Of a stretch of DNA of 64,000 nt, positions 23,676 to 33,296 are shown in pieces. Under the pieces are notes generated by a model that did not search any database, had not been told where the DNA came from, and worked only from the letters and a program-made list of their open reading frames with translations. The stretch comes from Corallincola platygyrae (lineage in GTDB: Bacteria; Pseudomonadota; Gammaproteobacteria; Enterobacterales; Neiellaceae), in NCBI RefSeq assembly GCF_039544265.1, contig NZ_BAABLI010000010.1:1-64000 (forward strand), read 5' to 3'. A program made the position numbers and the translations under genes. The first letter of the stretch is position 1; every line of letters begins with the position of its first letter.

Positions 23676-26600
23676 TTATTGGTTAAGCATTGCCAGCAGT
23701 GCTTTTACTTTCTCCAACGCAGCTTCGTAGTCAAAACTATCAATATCGGACCTTATCTGTTCAAACTGCTCTGCATGCGCGCGCAGTGCCAATGAAAGCC
23801 CATTCAGCTCTTCATCATCAATAAAGTCGTTGTTCGCTAATTTCTGCTTTAACGTATCCAGCTCAACTCTTGGGTCATCATCCGCCAGCTCCTGGGGCTC
23901 AGCAGCAATGTTCAAGGATTCAAGCTCTGAATCTACAGCTGAGAGTACTTGTGACAGTAGTGCCTGCATCTGTTCTAACTGTTCAGGCTCAAATTGGTTC
24001 TGCCCGGCCAGCTTCACTTCAGCGCTACTCGCCAGGTCACCCAAGGCTGGCATCCCCAGGTTAGCGGCAACACCTTTCAAAGTGTGCGCCAACCTCTCAG
24101 CTAAATCCCAATCACCGGCTTGCTGAGCGTGGTCCAACTTGCTGACAAACCCTCTGTAGTCACGCCGGAACAGTTCAAGCGCAGAGCGCCAGGCACTCTC
24201 ACTGCCAGACATCTGTTTACGGCCAAACTCGGCGTTAAGCGGCATGTCGTGATCTAATGTAATCGCAGCTTTTTTCCTCGCCGGTTCTTTGACCTGCTCG
24301 GAGCCTGCCAACGTTCGCTCTTTATCAATCCATAGCGCCAGAGTGCGATACAGGTCCTCCTGCAACACCGGCTTGGAGATATGATCATTCATGCCAGAGG
24401 CCAGGCACTTTTCTCTATCCCCCGCCATCGCGTTCGCAGTCATAGCAATCACAGGCATATCGACAAGGCGCGGATCCTTACGCAATGCCCGAGTCGTTTC
24501 GTAGCCATCCAGTACTGGCATCTGAACATCCATCAAAACTGCATCAAACTGATGGTTCTGAAGCGTATCAAGCGCTTCCTGACCATGATTGGCGATGGTG
24601 ACGTCGATGCCAACTAAACGCAGCATTTCTCTGGCAACCTGCTGGTTAATTTGGTTGTCTTCTACCAGCAGTACCTGTCGCTCTTTCAGTATCTCTCTCA
24701 GAACACTGCCATCAACATAGGCGGTTTCATCAATCTCAGACACTTCAACTTCTGTACTGCAACGAAGGGTAAAGAAGAAAGTCGAACCTGAACCTAGCTG
24801 GCTTTGCACCCATATCTCGCCGCCCATCATCTCAACCAGTCGTTTGCTGATGGTCAAACCCAACCCAGTACCGCCGTATTGACGTGTGGTACTGGAGTCG
24901 GCTTGAGTAAAGGCGGTAAACAACTGCTCACACTTTTGAGGGGCGATGCCGATCCCCGTGTCAGTCACAGAGAATTGAAGGTAGGTTTCGTCACTCTGAC
25001 TACGATTCAAATTGGTGACCTTAATACTGATGCCGCCCTCTGAGGTAAACTTCACGGCATTATTAATCAGGTTGATCAGGACCTGTCCTATCCGCAGCGG
25101 ATCCCCCATCAGTCGCTCAGGCACATCGTCTTCGATCGAGACATCGAAATTCAGCCCTTTCTCTTCGATCTTCAATTGCACAACACTGCTGGCGTTTTTA
25201 ACCACGTCATCCAGATAGAAGGCGGTGTTTTCGATGTCCATTTTGCCCGCTTCAATCTTGGAGAAGTCGAGGATGTCATTGATGATATCGAGCAAGCTAT
25301 TCGACGCCGTCCAGATCTTTTCGATGAAGTCTTGCTGCTGAATTGATAACTCCGTGCCCAGAGCTAATTGCGACAACCCTAAGATGGCATTCATTGGAGT
25401 ACGAATTTCATGGCTCATATTAGCCAGAAATTCACTCTTGGCGCGGTTAGCTTTTTCCGCGTCTTGCTTAGCCCCCATCAGAGCTTCATTGGTGTGTTTC
25501 AGCTCGGCGGTTCGCAACCTCACACGATCTTCCAACTCCTCATTGAGTCGGGTCAGCTGGTCCTGAGCCTGACGACGCAATGTGTCGTCCATGATAAAGC
25601 CCTCTAGGCCCTGTAGCTGTCCATTGCTATCAAACACGCCAGCGCCCTGCTCCCACAACCAACGATAGCTGCCATCAGCATGCTGAATGCGATACTCCAC
25701 GGTATATTGCTGGCGTCGGCCAACTGCCGCCTGAACCTGCTCCCACACACGCTCTTGGTCCTGTTCATGAACGATATCGTTGAAGCTCCTATCGCCTCCC
25801 ATCACGAATCGATCCGTGGCGAAACCGGTCACTTTTTCAAAACCTGGGCTAAGGTACTCCATCGTCCAGTTTTCGTCGTTGGAGCAACGATAAGCGATGC
25901 CTGGCAGGTTATTCATCAACATCGAAACCTTGCGCTCACTCTCACGCATCGCTTCTTCAACTGCTTTTCGGCTGGTGATATCGATATGGGTACCGACCAT
26001 ACGTAAAGCCATACCCTTTTCGTCTCGCTCAGTAACCGAGCCACGGGCGAGCACCCAACGAAATCCGCCCTGCTTGGTTCGCATACGAAATTCACGCTGG
26101 TAGCTTTGCTGATCTGGATTTTCAATCACAGCCTGCACCGCAGCGATGGTGGCTTCTCTATCCTCGTCATAGAGCAGGTGAGCAAACGTTTCCATCACTG
26201 CAGGCAACTCACCGGCTTGATAACCCAACATACTGAACCAGCGCGGGCTGTAATAAACCTCGCCCGACGTGACATTCCAGTCCCAAATACCATCGTTCGA
26301 GGCGGTCATAGCAAGATTAAGTCGGTGTTCACTTTCTTGAAGCGCCTTTTGCGAATGGCGTTGCTCGGTCACGTCCCGGACCGTAACCAGCACCATGTTG
26401 GCTTCTTCGATCATGATAGGGCTGAGGCTGATTTCAGCGGGGAATAAGTTGCCGTTGCGGCGCATGACTTCAATATCTAGTCCCTGCCCCATCATGCGAA
26501 CATGGGGATTGGAGAAATACTTGTATACCCAGCCGCCATGCTGATCACGCTTGCTGAATGGGATCAGCTTTTCAACGCTGCTGTTTATTAGCTCGTTCCG

Positions 26601-27881
26601 GGAATAGCCAAACTGCTTTTCAGCACTCTCGTTGGCTACCAGAATCTTACTGTTGCTGTTCACCACCAGGATCGCGTCAGGCGACGCTTCCAACAAAGCA
26701 CGGCTCTGCTGCTCTGAACGACGCACCTGCTCCAACTCTAAGGTTCTTTGCCCCACCATGTCTTCCAACTGTTGGTTGCTGGCGTTTAACTCACGGTTCA
26801 GGCTAAGTACAGAATCCGCCATCTGGTTAAACGTTTCAGCAAACAGGCGGATTTCGAGGGAACCTTTGGGGTCAACTCGCTGTTCGTAATTGCCCAACTT
26901 AATGCCAGCGGCGACCCTAGTTAAATCAACCAAAGGTTTAGTCACTCGGCGGAGGACAAACAACACTAAAAATAAGGTCGCTGGAAAGATTAATACCGCT
27001 ACCCAGATAAGCCGCTGCTTAATCTTCTCGTAGGCTGCGTAAACTTCCGAGTGGCTCGACGTAACCACTAACCCCCAGTCTGCTTCGGCCAAATAGCGTG
27101 TAGCTGCGACAATACGTTCTCCGTTATAGCCTGTTGCATCGCCGATAAATATGGAGTTACCGGCCAGTGCCTCCAACTCCGGCGAATTGGGGTCTTCATT
27201 GACGATCTCAACCAGCACCTTATTTGGTACAAACCGTCGCGGAGCCAGATAGACAGGCTTGTTTTCCTCGTCATAACTAATCAACAGGGTTTCACCACTC
27301 TCCCCTAAGTTGCTGTAATCGCTGGTAACGTCAAAAATACCCGTTGCACGACTATGAATAAGCAGTACACCAACAAACTTTCCGTCAGCAACCAAAGGTG
27401 AGCTGAGTAAGTTGATGATCAGCCCCCCTTCCCTTTCATAAGTCCCGGTCTGCACTCTTGATGAACCAACAATAAAAGCGCGTTTATCGCTCATGTCTCG
27501 GCCGATAAGCCCCGCATTGGAGCTCGCAAAGATTTGACCACTGGGTGAGATAATGGATACGGCAAATAGATCAGGAAGGGTTAGCTGAGCGTCTTTAAGG
27601 ATAAGGATAATGCGGTCAAGTTCAGCGATGTCGCCACTAAGATAAGCAGCAGTAGACAGCCTCAACTGGGTTCGACTGGCAATCAGTGCAATGCGTTCAC
27701 GCTTTTGACGCAGAAACGCTTCAATCCGCTTAGCTTGAGAGTCAGCCAGCGTACTCAGGCGCAGTTCCGTTTGCTCGTCCAGCGCCTCACGATAGATGGC
27801 CACTGTAAGCACGCCCACCAACAACAATGTCAGCAACACAATGCTACCAACACCAAGCAGGAATATATTCCGCAGTTTCAT
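23676..27881 (-). CDS. Hybrid sensor histidine kinase (Cache-HAMP-PAS3-HisKA-HATPase-REC-HPt)
   Basis: This 1401-residue kinase begins at ATG 27881 (MKLRNIFLLGVGSIVLLT), which starts the first membrane helix directly; in-frame starts at 27938 and 27974 have no better ribosome-binding site. A periplasmic Cache-like domain (about 35-290), a second helix and HAMP (about 310-375) are followed by three PAS domains (from about 397, 520 and 650). HEIRTPMN holds the likely phospho-His (about 823), then come the ATPase boxes, a receiver with Asp near 1116 (LMDVQMP) and an HPt domain with His near 1265 (AHTLKG). No response regulator lies beside it. The signal is unknown. It is transcribed away from the leu operon. 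Confidence 0.92.
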   Translation of the reverse strand: MKLRNIFLLGVGSIVLLTLLLVGVLTVAIYREALDEQTELRLSTLADSQAKRIEAFLRQKRERIALIASRTQLRLSTAAYLSGDIAELDRIILILKDAQLTLPDLFAVSIISPSGQIFASSNAGLIGRDMSDKRAFIVGSSRVQTGTYEREGGLIINLLSSPLVADGKFVGVLLIHSRATGIFDVTSDYSNLGESGETLLISYDEENKPVYLAPRRFVPNKVLVEIVNEDPNSPELEALAGNSIFIGDATGYNGERIVAATRYLAEADWGLVVTSSHSEVYAAYEKIKQRLIWVAVLIFPATLFLVLFVLRRVTKPLVDLTRVAAGIKLGNYEQRVDPKGSLEIRLFAETFNQMADSVLSLNRELNASNQQLEDMVGQRTLELEQVRRSEQQSRALLEASPDAILVVNSNSKILVANESAEKQFGYSRNELINSSVEKLIPFSKRDQHGGWVYKYFSNPHVRMMGQGLDIEVMRRNGNLFPAEISLSPIMIEEANMVLVTVRDVTEQRHSQKALQESEHRLNLAMTASNDGIWDWNVTSGEVYYSPRWFSMLGYQAGELPAVMETFAHLLYDEDREATIAAVQAVIENPDQQSYQREFRMRTKQGGFRWVLARGSVTERDEKGMALRMVGTHIDITSRKAVEEAMRESERKVSMLMNNLPGIAYRCSNDENWTMEYLSPGFEKVTGFATDRFVMGGDRSFNDIVHEQDQERVWEQVQAAVGRRQQYTVEYRIQHADGSYRWLWEQGAGVFDSNGQLQGLEGFIMDDTLRRQAQDQLTRLNEELEDRVRLRTAELKHTNEALMGAKQDAEKANRAKSEFLANMSHEIRTPMNAILGLSQLALGTELSIQQQDFIEKIWTASNSLLDIINDILDFSKIEAGKMDIENTAFYLDDVVKNASSVVQLKIEEKGLNFDVSIEDDVPERLMGDPLRIGQVLINLINNAVKFTSEGGISIKVTNLNRSQSDETYLQFSVTDTGIGIAPQKCEQLFTAFTQADSSTTRQYGGTGLGLTISKRLVEMMGGEIWVQSQLGSGSTFFFTLRCSTEVEVSEIDETAYVDGSVLREILKERQVLLVEDNQINQQVAREMLRLVGIDVTIANHGQEALDTLQNHQFDAVLMDVQMPVLDGYETTRALRKDPRLVDMPVIAMTANAMAGDREKCLASGMNDHISKPVLQEDLYRTLALWIDKERTLAGSEQVKEPARKKAAITLDHDMPLNAEFGRKQMSGSESAWRSALELFRRDYRGFVSKLDHAQQAGDWDLAERLAHTLKGVAANLGMPALGDLASSAEVKLAGQNQFEPEQLEQMQALLSQVLSAVDSELESLNIAAEPQELADDDPRVELDTLKQKLANNDFIDDEELNGLSLALRAHAEQFEQIRSDIDSFDYEAALEKVKALLAMLNQ

Positions 27882-28049
27882 AATGCCGATACCCAGCCGA
27901 AGAAAGCTCCCTGTGCGAAATCGCACGGCAACTTCCATGCTAGCAAACGGAACGAAAAAGGCGAACAACAACAAATCGTTGGCGCAAATATATGGGGCTT
28001 AGCGCACGCTCTACGCACGCAGTAAAGCTCTGACCAATGGAAATTTCTC

Positions 28050-28079
28050 TTGACAGAAACCCCGCCTAGCAAGTACACA
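28050..28079 (+). promoter_or_regulatory. Candidate leu operon promoter
   Basis: A consensus -35 TTGACA lies at 28050-28055, with a weaker -10 (TACACA, 28074-28079) after 18 bp. Transcription from about 28086 would include the leader peptide and attenuator. No other good promoter precedes the leader peptide. Confidence 0.45.
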
Positions 28080-28121
28080 TAGCATCAACAGTGATATTGA
28101 CATTACGAAACGAACGGTCAC

Positions 28122-28205
28122 GTGATTATTTTTCGGCTTATCCTACGACTTAACCTACTACTGCTAGCTTCATGCTCGCGCGGGTTTGTCGTGCCGAACG
28201 TTTAG
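28122..28205 (+). CDS. leuL: leu operon leader peptide LeuL
   Basis: A GTG-started frame of 27 codons encodes a peptide with seven leucines, including LNLLLL in its middle. Four of the seven leucine codons are CTA. The frame ends at TAG, 20 bp before the attenuator hairpin. Short Leu-rich leader peptides control leuABCD by ribosome stalling when charged Leu-tRNA is scarce. The ribosome-binding site is weak (GAACGG). Confidence 0.82.
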   Translation: MIIFRLILRLNLLLLASCSRGFVVPNV

Positions 28206-28224
28206 AACGACCGGACAGAACAAA

Positions 28225-28254
28225 AAACCCGTGCTAACAAGCGCGGGTTTTTTT
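28225..28254 (+). terminator. leu attenuator terminator
   Basis: AAACCCGTGC (28225-28234) pairs with GCGCGGGTTT (28241-28250) and is followed by more T residues. The same GCGCGGGTTT occurs at 28178-28187 inside the leader peptide frame, so the 5' arm can pair with either copy. That gives an antiterminator and a terminator that exclude each other. Confidence 0.85.
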
Positions 28255-28291
28255 ATTGGTTTACGCGAACACATGCCAATTAGGGGGCACC

Positions 28292-29860
28292 ATGAGCGAT
28301 CAAGTGATCATCTTCGACACCACACTTAGGGACGGCGAACAGGCGCTGTCTGCCAGTCTGACGGTGAAAGAGAAGCTACAGATCGCGCTAGCCCTTGAGC
28401 GACTGGGTGTGGATGTGATGGAAGTCGGCTTCCCGGTGTCTTCACCGGGCGACTTTGAATCAGTACAGACTATCGCAAATACGATTAAGAACAGCCGTGT
28501 CTGTGCCTTGTCTCGAGCAGTGGAGAAAGACATCGATGCGGCAGGTGAAGCTTTGCGAAAAGCCGCTCAGGGCCGCATCCATACCTTTATCTCCACATCA
28601 ACAATTCACGTTGAGAGCAAACTGAAACGCAGCTTTGATGACGTGTTGAACATGGGCATTAACGCGGTCAAACATGCACGGCGCTATACTGACGATGTTG
28701 AATTCTCCTGTGAAGATGCAGGCAGAACGCCCATCGATAACCTTTGCCGCATGGTTGAGGCAGCGATTGATGCCGGTGCCAGCACGGTCAACATTCCAGA
28801 TACCGTGGGTTACACCATTCCAAGTGAGTTTGGCGGCATTATAGAAACACTGTTCAATCGCGTACCGAATATTGATAAAGCAATTATCTCGGTGCATTGC
28901 CACAACGACCTTGGCCTGGCCGTTGCCAACTCGATTGCCGCAGTACAACAAGGTGCGCGCCAAATCGAATGTACCGTCAACGGAATCGGTGAGCGAGCGG
29001 GCAACTGCTCGATGGAAGAGGTGGCGATGATTATCAACACCCGCAAAGATATGTTCCCGAACGTAACCACCGGCATCAACACCAAAGAGATCTACCGCAC
29101 CAGCCAGATGGTCAGCCAGTTGTGCAATATGCCAGTGCAATCCAACAAAGCTATTGTCGGTGCCAACGCCTTCTCCCACTCCTCAGGTATCCATCAGGAT
29201 GGCGTGCTCAAAGCGAAAAACACCTATGAGATCATCACGCCAGAAAGCATCGGTTTAAGCAAAAATGTGCTGAACCTGACAAGCCGTTCAGGCCGACATG
29301 TGATTAAACACCGCATGGAGGAGATGGGTTACAGCCCAAACGATTACAACATGGATGAGCTTTATACCGCCTTCCTGAAACTGGCTGACAAAAAGGGCCA
29401 GGTATTCGATTACGATTTGGAAGCCTTGGTGTTTTTCACCAATATGCATGAAGCCGATGACTTCTATTATCTGGACTACCTGTCAGCGCAGTCTGGCACC
29501 GGCATTATGAGTACAGCCAGCGTCAAACTGAAAGTGGGTGACGACATCGTGTGTGAAGCAGCCACGGGTAATGGTCCGGTTGATGCAGTTTATCAATCGA
29601 TCAGCCGTGCGACAGGTATCGAGTTCGAAATGAAGGATTACCACATTGGTGCCAAAGGTGCCGGTGAAGACGCACTAGGTCAGGTCGACATTGTCGCCCT
29701 GCATAATGGCCGCCGCTTCCACGGCATGGGCCTTGCAACAGACGTTATCGAGGCTTCGGCGCAGGCCATGGTGCATGTGTTGAATCATATCCACCGCGCC
29801 AAGGCGGTCGAAGCCAAGAAACAAGCGATTCAAGAAATCAAAGTATCGGGGGAAAAATGA
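28292..29860 (+). CDS. leuA: 2-isopropylmalate synthase LeuA
   Basis: LeuA condenses acetyl-CoA with 2-ketoisovalerate, the first step of leucine synthesis. The 522 residues hold the catalytic TTLRDGEQ motif near the start, HCHNDLGLAVANS for metal binding, NGIGERAGN, and a C-terminal regulatory domain (about 390-520) that normally binds leucine. The ATG at 28292 has AGGGGG 5 bp upstream; an upstream TTG at 28256 lies in the attenuator and is rejected. It overlaps leuB by 4 bp. Confidence 0.97.
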   Translation: MSDQVIIFDTTLRDGEQALSASLTVKEKLQIALALERLGVDVMEVGFPVSSPGDFESVQTIANTIKNSRVCALSRAVEKDIDAAGEALRKAAQGRIHTFISTSTIHVESKLKRSFDDVLNMGINAVKHARRYTDDVEFSCEDAGRTPIDNLCRMVEAAIDAGASTVNIPDTVGYTIPSEFGGIIETLFNRVPNIDKAIISVHCHNDLGLAVANSIAAVQQGARQIECTVNGIGERAGNCSMEEVAMIINTRKDMFPNVTTGINTKEIYRTSQMVSQLCNMPVQSNKAIVGANAFSHSSGIHQDGVLKAKNTYEIITPESIGLSKNVLNLTSRSGRHVIKHRMEEMGYSPNDYNMDELYTAFLKLADKKGQVFDYDLEALVFFTNMHEADDFYYLDYLSAQSGTGIMSTASVKLKVGDDIVCEAATGNGPVDAVYQSISRATGIEFEMKDYHIGAKGAGEDALGQVDIVALHNGRRFHGMGLATDVIEASAQAMVHVLNHIHRAKAVEAKKQAIQEIKVSGEK

Positions 29861-30957
29861 GTAAGCAGAGCTACCGCATTGCGGTATTGCCAGGGGATGG
29901 TATCGGCCCTGAAGTGATGGCAGAAGCCATCAAGGTGCTGGGTGCAGTACAAGAGAAGTTTGGTTTTACCCTCGACTATCAACACTATGACGTAGGCGGC
30001 ATCGCTATTGATAACCATGGTGAACCTCTGCCTGCAGCGACATTGGCAGGCTGTGAGGAAGCCGATGCGATCTTGTTTGGCTCTGTTGGCGGCCCTAAAT
30101 GGGAGGGTTTACCACCAGAGAAACAGCCCGAACGTGGTGCACTCTTGCCCCTTCGTAGCCATTTTGAACTGTTTTGTAACCTGCGCCCGGCCAAAATTCA
30201 CCCAGGTTTGGAATCGCTGGCCCCTCTGCGTGCTGATATTGCCGCAGAAGGCTTCGATGTACTCTGCGTCCGTGAGCTAACCGGTGACATCTACTTTGGC
30301 CAACCCAAAGGCCGTAGCGGTGAAGGCGAGCAGGAAACAGGCTTTGACACCATGAAGTACTCTCGTGCCGAAGTGCGCCGCATCGCTCATATCGCATTCC
30401 AGGCTGCTCGTGGCCGCCGTGGTGTAGTGACGTCAGTGGATAAAGCCAACGTACTAGCCACCTCTATTTTGTGGCGCGAAGTGGTTGAAGAGGTCGCTAA
30501 AGAATACCCAGACGTGACTCTGAACCATCTCTATATTGATAATGCCACCATGCAGATGCTGCGTTACCCGGCGCAATTTGACGTGCTGCTTTGCGGTAAC
30601 CTGTTTGGTGACATTCTTTCTGACGAAGCGGCAATGATCACCGGCTCTATGGGCTTATTGCCTTCTGCGAGTTTGAACGCCAAGGACTTCGGTCTCTACG
30701 AGCCAGCTGGCGGCAGTGCACCAGATATCGCTGGTCAAGGCATTGCTAACCCTGTGGCACAGATCCTGTCTGCCGCTATGTTGCTGCGTTTTAGTCTGAA
30801 ACAGGAAGCGGCTGCCGATGCTATCGACGCTGCGGTATCAAAAGCACTGAGCCAAGGCTACCTGACTGGCGAACTGCTGCCACCAGAGCAGCGTGACCAA
30901 GCCAAGAGCACCAGTGAAATGGGCGACTTTATCGCCAAAGCCGTGTTGGAGAGCTAA
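29857..30957 (+). CDS. leuB: 3-isopropylmalate dehydrogenase LeuB
   Basis: LeuB oxidises and decarboxylates 3-isopropylmalate with NAD. The 366-residue protein carries LPGDGIGPEVMAEA at the start, LFGSVGGPKW, RELTGDIYFGQPKGR, and the NAD-site segment PAGGSAPDIAGQGIANP. It starts within the leuA stop (ATGA) and leaves 2 bp before leuC, in line with a tight operon. Confidence 0.98.
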   Translation: MSKQSYRIAVLPGDGIGPEVMAEAIKVLGAVQEKFGFTLDYQHYDVGGIAIDNHGEPLPAATLAGCEEADAILFGSVGGPKWEGLPPEKQPERGALLPLRSHFELFCNLRPAKIHPGLESLAPLRADIAAEGFDVLCVRELTGDIYFGQPKGRSGEGEQETGFDTMKYSRAEVRRIAHIAFQAARGRRGVVTSVDKANVLATSILWREVVEEVAKEYPDVTLNHLYIDNATMQMLRYPAQFDVLLCGNLFGDILSDEAAMITGSMGLLPSASLNAKDFGLYEPAGGSAPDIAGQGIANPVAQILSAAMLLRFSLKQEAAADAIDAAVSKALSQGYLTGELLPPEQRDQAKSTSEMGDFIAKAVLES

Positions 30958-30959
30958 CC

Positions 30960-32360
30960 ATGGCCCAGACTTTATACGAAAAGATCTATAACGCCCATGT
31001 GGTGCGTGAAGAATCGGGTGAAACACCCGTTATCTATATCGACCGTCATCTGGTACACGAAGTCACCTCCCCGCAAGCCTTTGCAGGTTTGGAAGCATTT
31101 GGTCGCCCACTTCGTCAGCCGGGTAAAACCTTTGCCACCATGGACCACAACGTGTCTACCCGCTCGTTGGCGATCGACGCCTGTGGCCCGCAGTCTGAAA
31201 CGCAAATGCGCACACTCGCGGGCAACTGCGAAAAGTTTGGCGTAGAGCTTTACGAAATCGGCAACATCAACCAGGGCATTGTCCACGTAATGGGCCCTGA
31301 ACAGGGTCTGACTCTGCCCGGCACCACCATTGTCTGTGGTGACTCCCACACAGCAACACACGGCGCGTTCGGTGCTATCGCTTTCGGTATCGGTACGTCC
31401 GAGGTTGAGCACGTGATGGCAACACAAACACTGAAGCAGCCGCGATACAAAACTATGCAGATCAAGGTCACCGGTAAAGCCGGCCCGGGTATCACTGCTA
31501 AAGACATTATCCTAGCGATCATCGGCAAGGTAGGCACGGCAGGCGGCAACGGTCACGTGGTTGAATATTGTGGTGAGGCGATCGAAGCTCTGACCATGGA
31601 AGGCCGCATGACGCTGTGCAACATGAGCATCGAGTTTGGTGGTAAAGCGGGCCTGGTAGCACCAGACCAAACCACTGTCGATTACCTCGAAGGCCGCCCA
31701 TTTGCGCCAAAAGGCGCCGATTGGGATGAGGCCGTTGCTTACTGGTTGTCACTGGAATCAGATGCGGATGCCAAGTTCGATACCGTGGTAGAGCTAAACG
31801 CTGCCGATATCGAACCTCAGGTAACCTGGGGCACTAATCCGGGCCAGGTCACTGGCATCAATGCACCTATTCCTCAGCCGGAAGACTTCTCAGATCCAGT
31901 TGAAGCTGACTCTTGCCGCAAAGCACTCGCCTATATGGGCATCGAAAAAGGTCAGAAGCTGACCGACCTGAAAGTGGACAAGGTATTTATCGGCTCCTGC
32001 ACCAACAGCCGTATTGAAGATCTGCGCGCTGCAGCGGAAGTTGCCAAAGGCAAACAGGTTGTTTCCGGTATCGAAGCGATTGTGGTTCCGGGCTCAGGCT
32101 TGGTTAAAGAGCAGGCGGAAGCAGAAGGTCTGGACAAAATTTTCACCGAAGCAGGCTTCGAATGGCGTCTGCCGGGTTGCTCCATGTGCCTGGCAATGAA
32201 TGACGACCGCTTGGGTGATGGCGAACGCTGCGCCTCTACCTCAAACCGTAATTTCGAAGGCCGCCAGGGCCGCGGTGGTCGCACTCATTTGGTCAGCCCT
32301 GCGATGGCCGCTGCTGCCGCGGTAGCCGGTCACTTTGTTGATATCCGAGACTTTAAATAG
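30960..32360 (+). CDS. leuC: 3-isopropylmalate dehydratase large subunit LeuC
   Basis: LeuC with LeuD isomerises 2- to 3-isopropylmalate through an aconitase-type [4Fe-4S] cluster. The 466 residues show the cluster cysteines in FIGSCTNSR and PGCSMCLAMN, the CGDSHTATHGAFGA motif, and the GRQGRGGRTHLVSPAMAAAAA end. GAGAG lies close to the ATG. The gene is followed by leuD after 12 bp. Confidence 0.98.
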   Translation: MAQTLYEKIYNAHVVREESGETPVIYIDRHLVHEVTSPQAFAGLEAFGRPLRQPGKTFATMDHNVSTRSLAIDACGPQSETQMRTLAGNCEKFGVELYEIGNINQGIVHVMGPEQGLTLPGTTIVCGDSHTATHGAFGAIAFGIGTSEVEHVMATQTLKQPRYKTMQIKVTGKAGPGITAKDIILAIIGKVGTAGGNGHVVEYCGEAIEALTMEGRMTLCNMSIEFGGKAGLVAPDQTTVDYLEGRPFAPKGADWDEAVAYWLSLESDADAKFDTVVELNAADIEPQVTWGTNPGQVTGINAPIPQPEDFSDPVEADSCRKALAYMGIEKGQKLTDLKVDKVFIGSCTNSRIEDLRAAAEVAKGKQVVSGIEAIVVPGSGLVKEQAEAEGLDKIFTEAGFEWRLPGCSMCLAMNDDRLGDGERCASTSNRNFEGRQGRGGRTHLVSPAMAAAAAVAGHFVDIRDFK

Positions 32361-32372
32361 GAGGCGTTGAAA

Positions 32373-32978
32373 ATGGCAGGTATTACACAACTCACCGGCT
32401 TGGCGGCGCCTTTAGATCATTCGCACGTCGATACTGACCAGATCATCCCGAAGCAGTTTCTAACCAAGGTAGAACGTGTTGGCTTTGGTCAGCACTGTTT
32501 TCATGACTGGCGCTATCTTGATGAAGCTGGCACTCAGGAAAATCCTGACTTCATATTGAACGCGCCGCGCTATCGCAATGCAGAGATACTGCTGACGCGA
32601 GAAAACTTCGGTTGTGGTTCATCCCGTGAGCACGCGCCATGGGCGCTAAAAGAGATGGGCTACACCGTGGTTATCGCCCCCTCTTTCGCGGATATCTTTT
32701 ATGGTAACGCCATCAACAATGGCATGTTGCCGATCCGCTTAAGCGAAGCTGAAGTTCAGCAACTGTTTGAGGAAGTCGTTGCTGCGGAAGGCAGCCAGAT
32801 CACCGTTGATTTGGAGGCTCAGACCGTCATCAGCCCTTCAGGTGCGAGCTTCAGCTTTGACATAGATGCATTCCACCGTGAATGCATTATGAAAGGGTTA
32901 GATAGCATCGGCTGGACGCTGCAATTCGAGCAGCAGATCAGCGCGTATGAACAAAACATTCCTGGTTGGCGCCGTTAG
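32373..32978 (+). CDS. leuD: 3-isopropylmalate dehydratase small subunit LeuD
   Basis: LeuD is the swivelling domain subunit of the isomerase. I start it at ATG 32373 (MAGITQLTGLAAPLDHSHVDTDQIIPKQFL) because AGGAGG lies 8 bp upstream; a TTG two codons earlier is less likely. The 201 residues include NFGCGSSREHAPWAL, the usual active-site loop. It closes the leuABCD operon and is followed by a strong terminator. Confidence 0.97.
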   Translation: MAGITQLTGLAAPLDHSHVDTDQIIPKQFLTKVERVGFGQHCFHDWRYLDEAGTQENPDFILNAPRYRNAEILLTRENFGCGSSREHAPWALKEMGYTVVIAPSFADIFYGNAINNGMLPIRLSEAEVQQLFEEVVAAEGSQITVDLEAQTVISPSGASFSFDIDAFHRECIMKGLDSIGWTLQFEQQISAYEQNIPGWRR

Positions 32979-33003
32979 GATTTTTTAACCAGAACCATGT
33001 TTG

Positions 33004-33032
33004 AAAGGCTTCCAATTGGAAGCCTTTTTTTT
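33004..33032 (+). terminator. Rho-independent terminator of leuABCD
   Basis: AAAGGCTTCC and GGAAGCCTTT pair across AATT, and the pairing runs into eight T residues. It lies about 25 bp after the leuD stop. Confidence 0.92.
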
Positions 33033-33296
33033 GGAAACGGCCCTATCAACCCCCCTCATTTCAAACGCTTGTTTTATAACCAATCAATCTTTTGTCGCCC
33101 TTCTTTACAAAAAAAACGTCGCCTGTGACCCCGCTTGCAAAATGACAGAAGATTGACGGACAGGTCAATTTTTAGTCGGTAGCATCGACCAACAAATATA
33201 CAAATTCAATAATCAAATTCTCGCTAATTTACTGATTTTTTAAATACACATTACGTTTAAAAACTTACTTTAAAAAAACACAAAGGAACCATCAGG
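33033..33296 (+). other. AT-rich upstream region of the starch lipoprotein gene
   Basis: Together with the leu terminator this makes a 318-bp gap. It becomes strongly AT-rich towards 33296. AAGGAACC, 4-10 bp before the ATG at 33297, is the likely ribosome-binding site. I see no clear MalT-type or CRP-type operator and no gene. Confidence 0.5.

Noticed and set aside
28256..28291. TTG start for leuA at 28256
   Set aside because: It lies just after the attenuator T-run and lacks a ribosome-binding site, while the ATG at 28292 has AGGGGG upstream.
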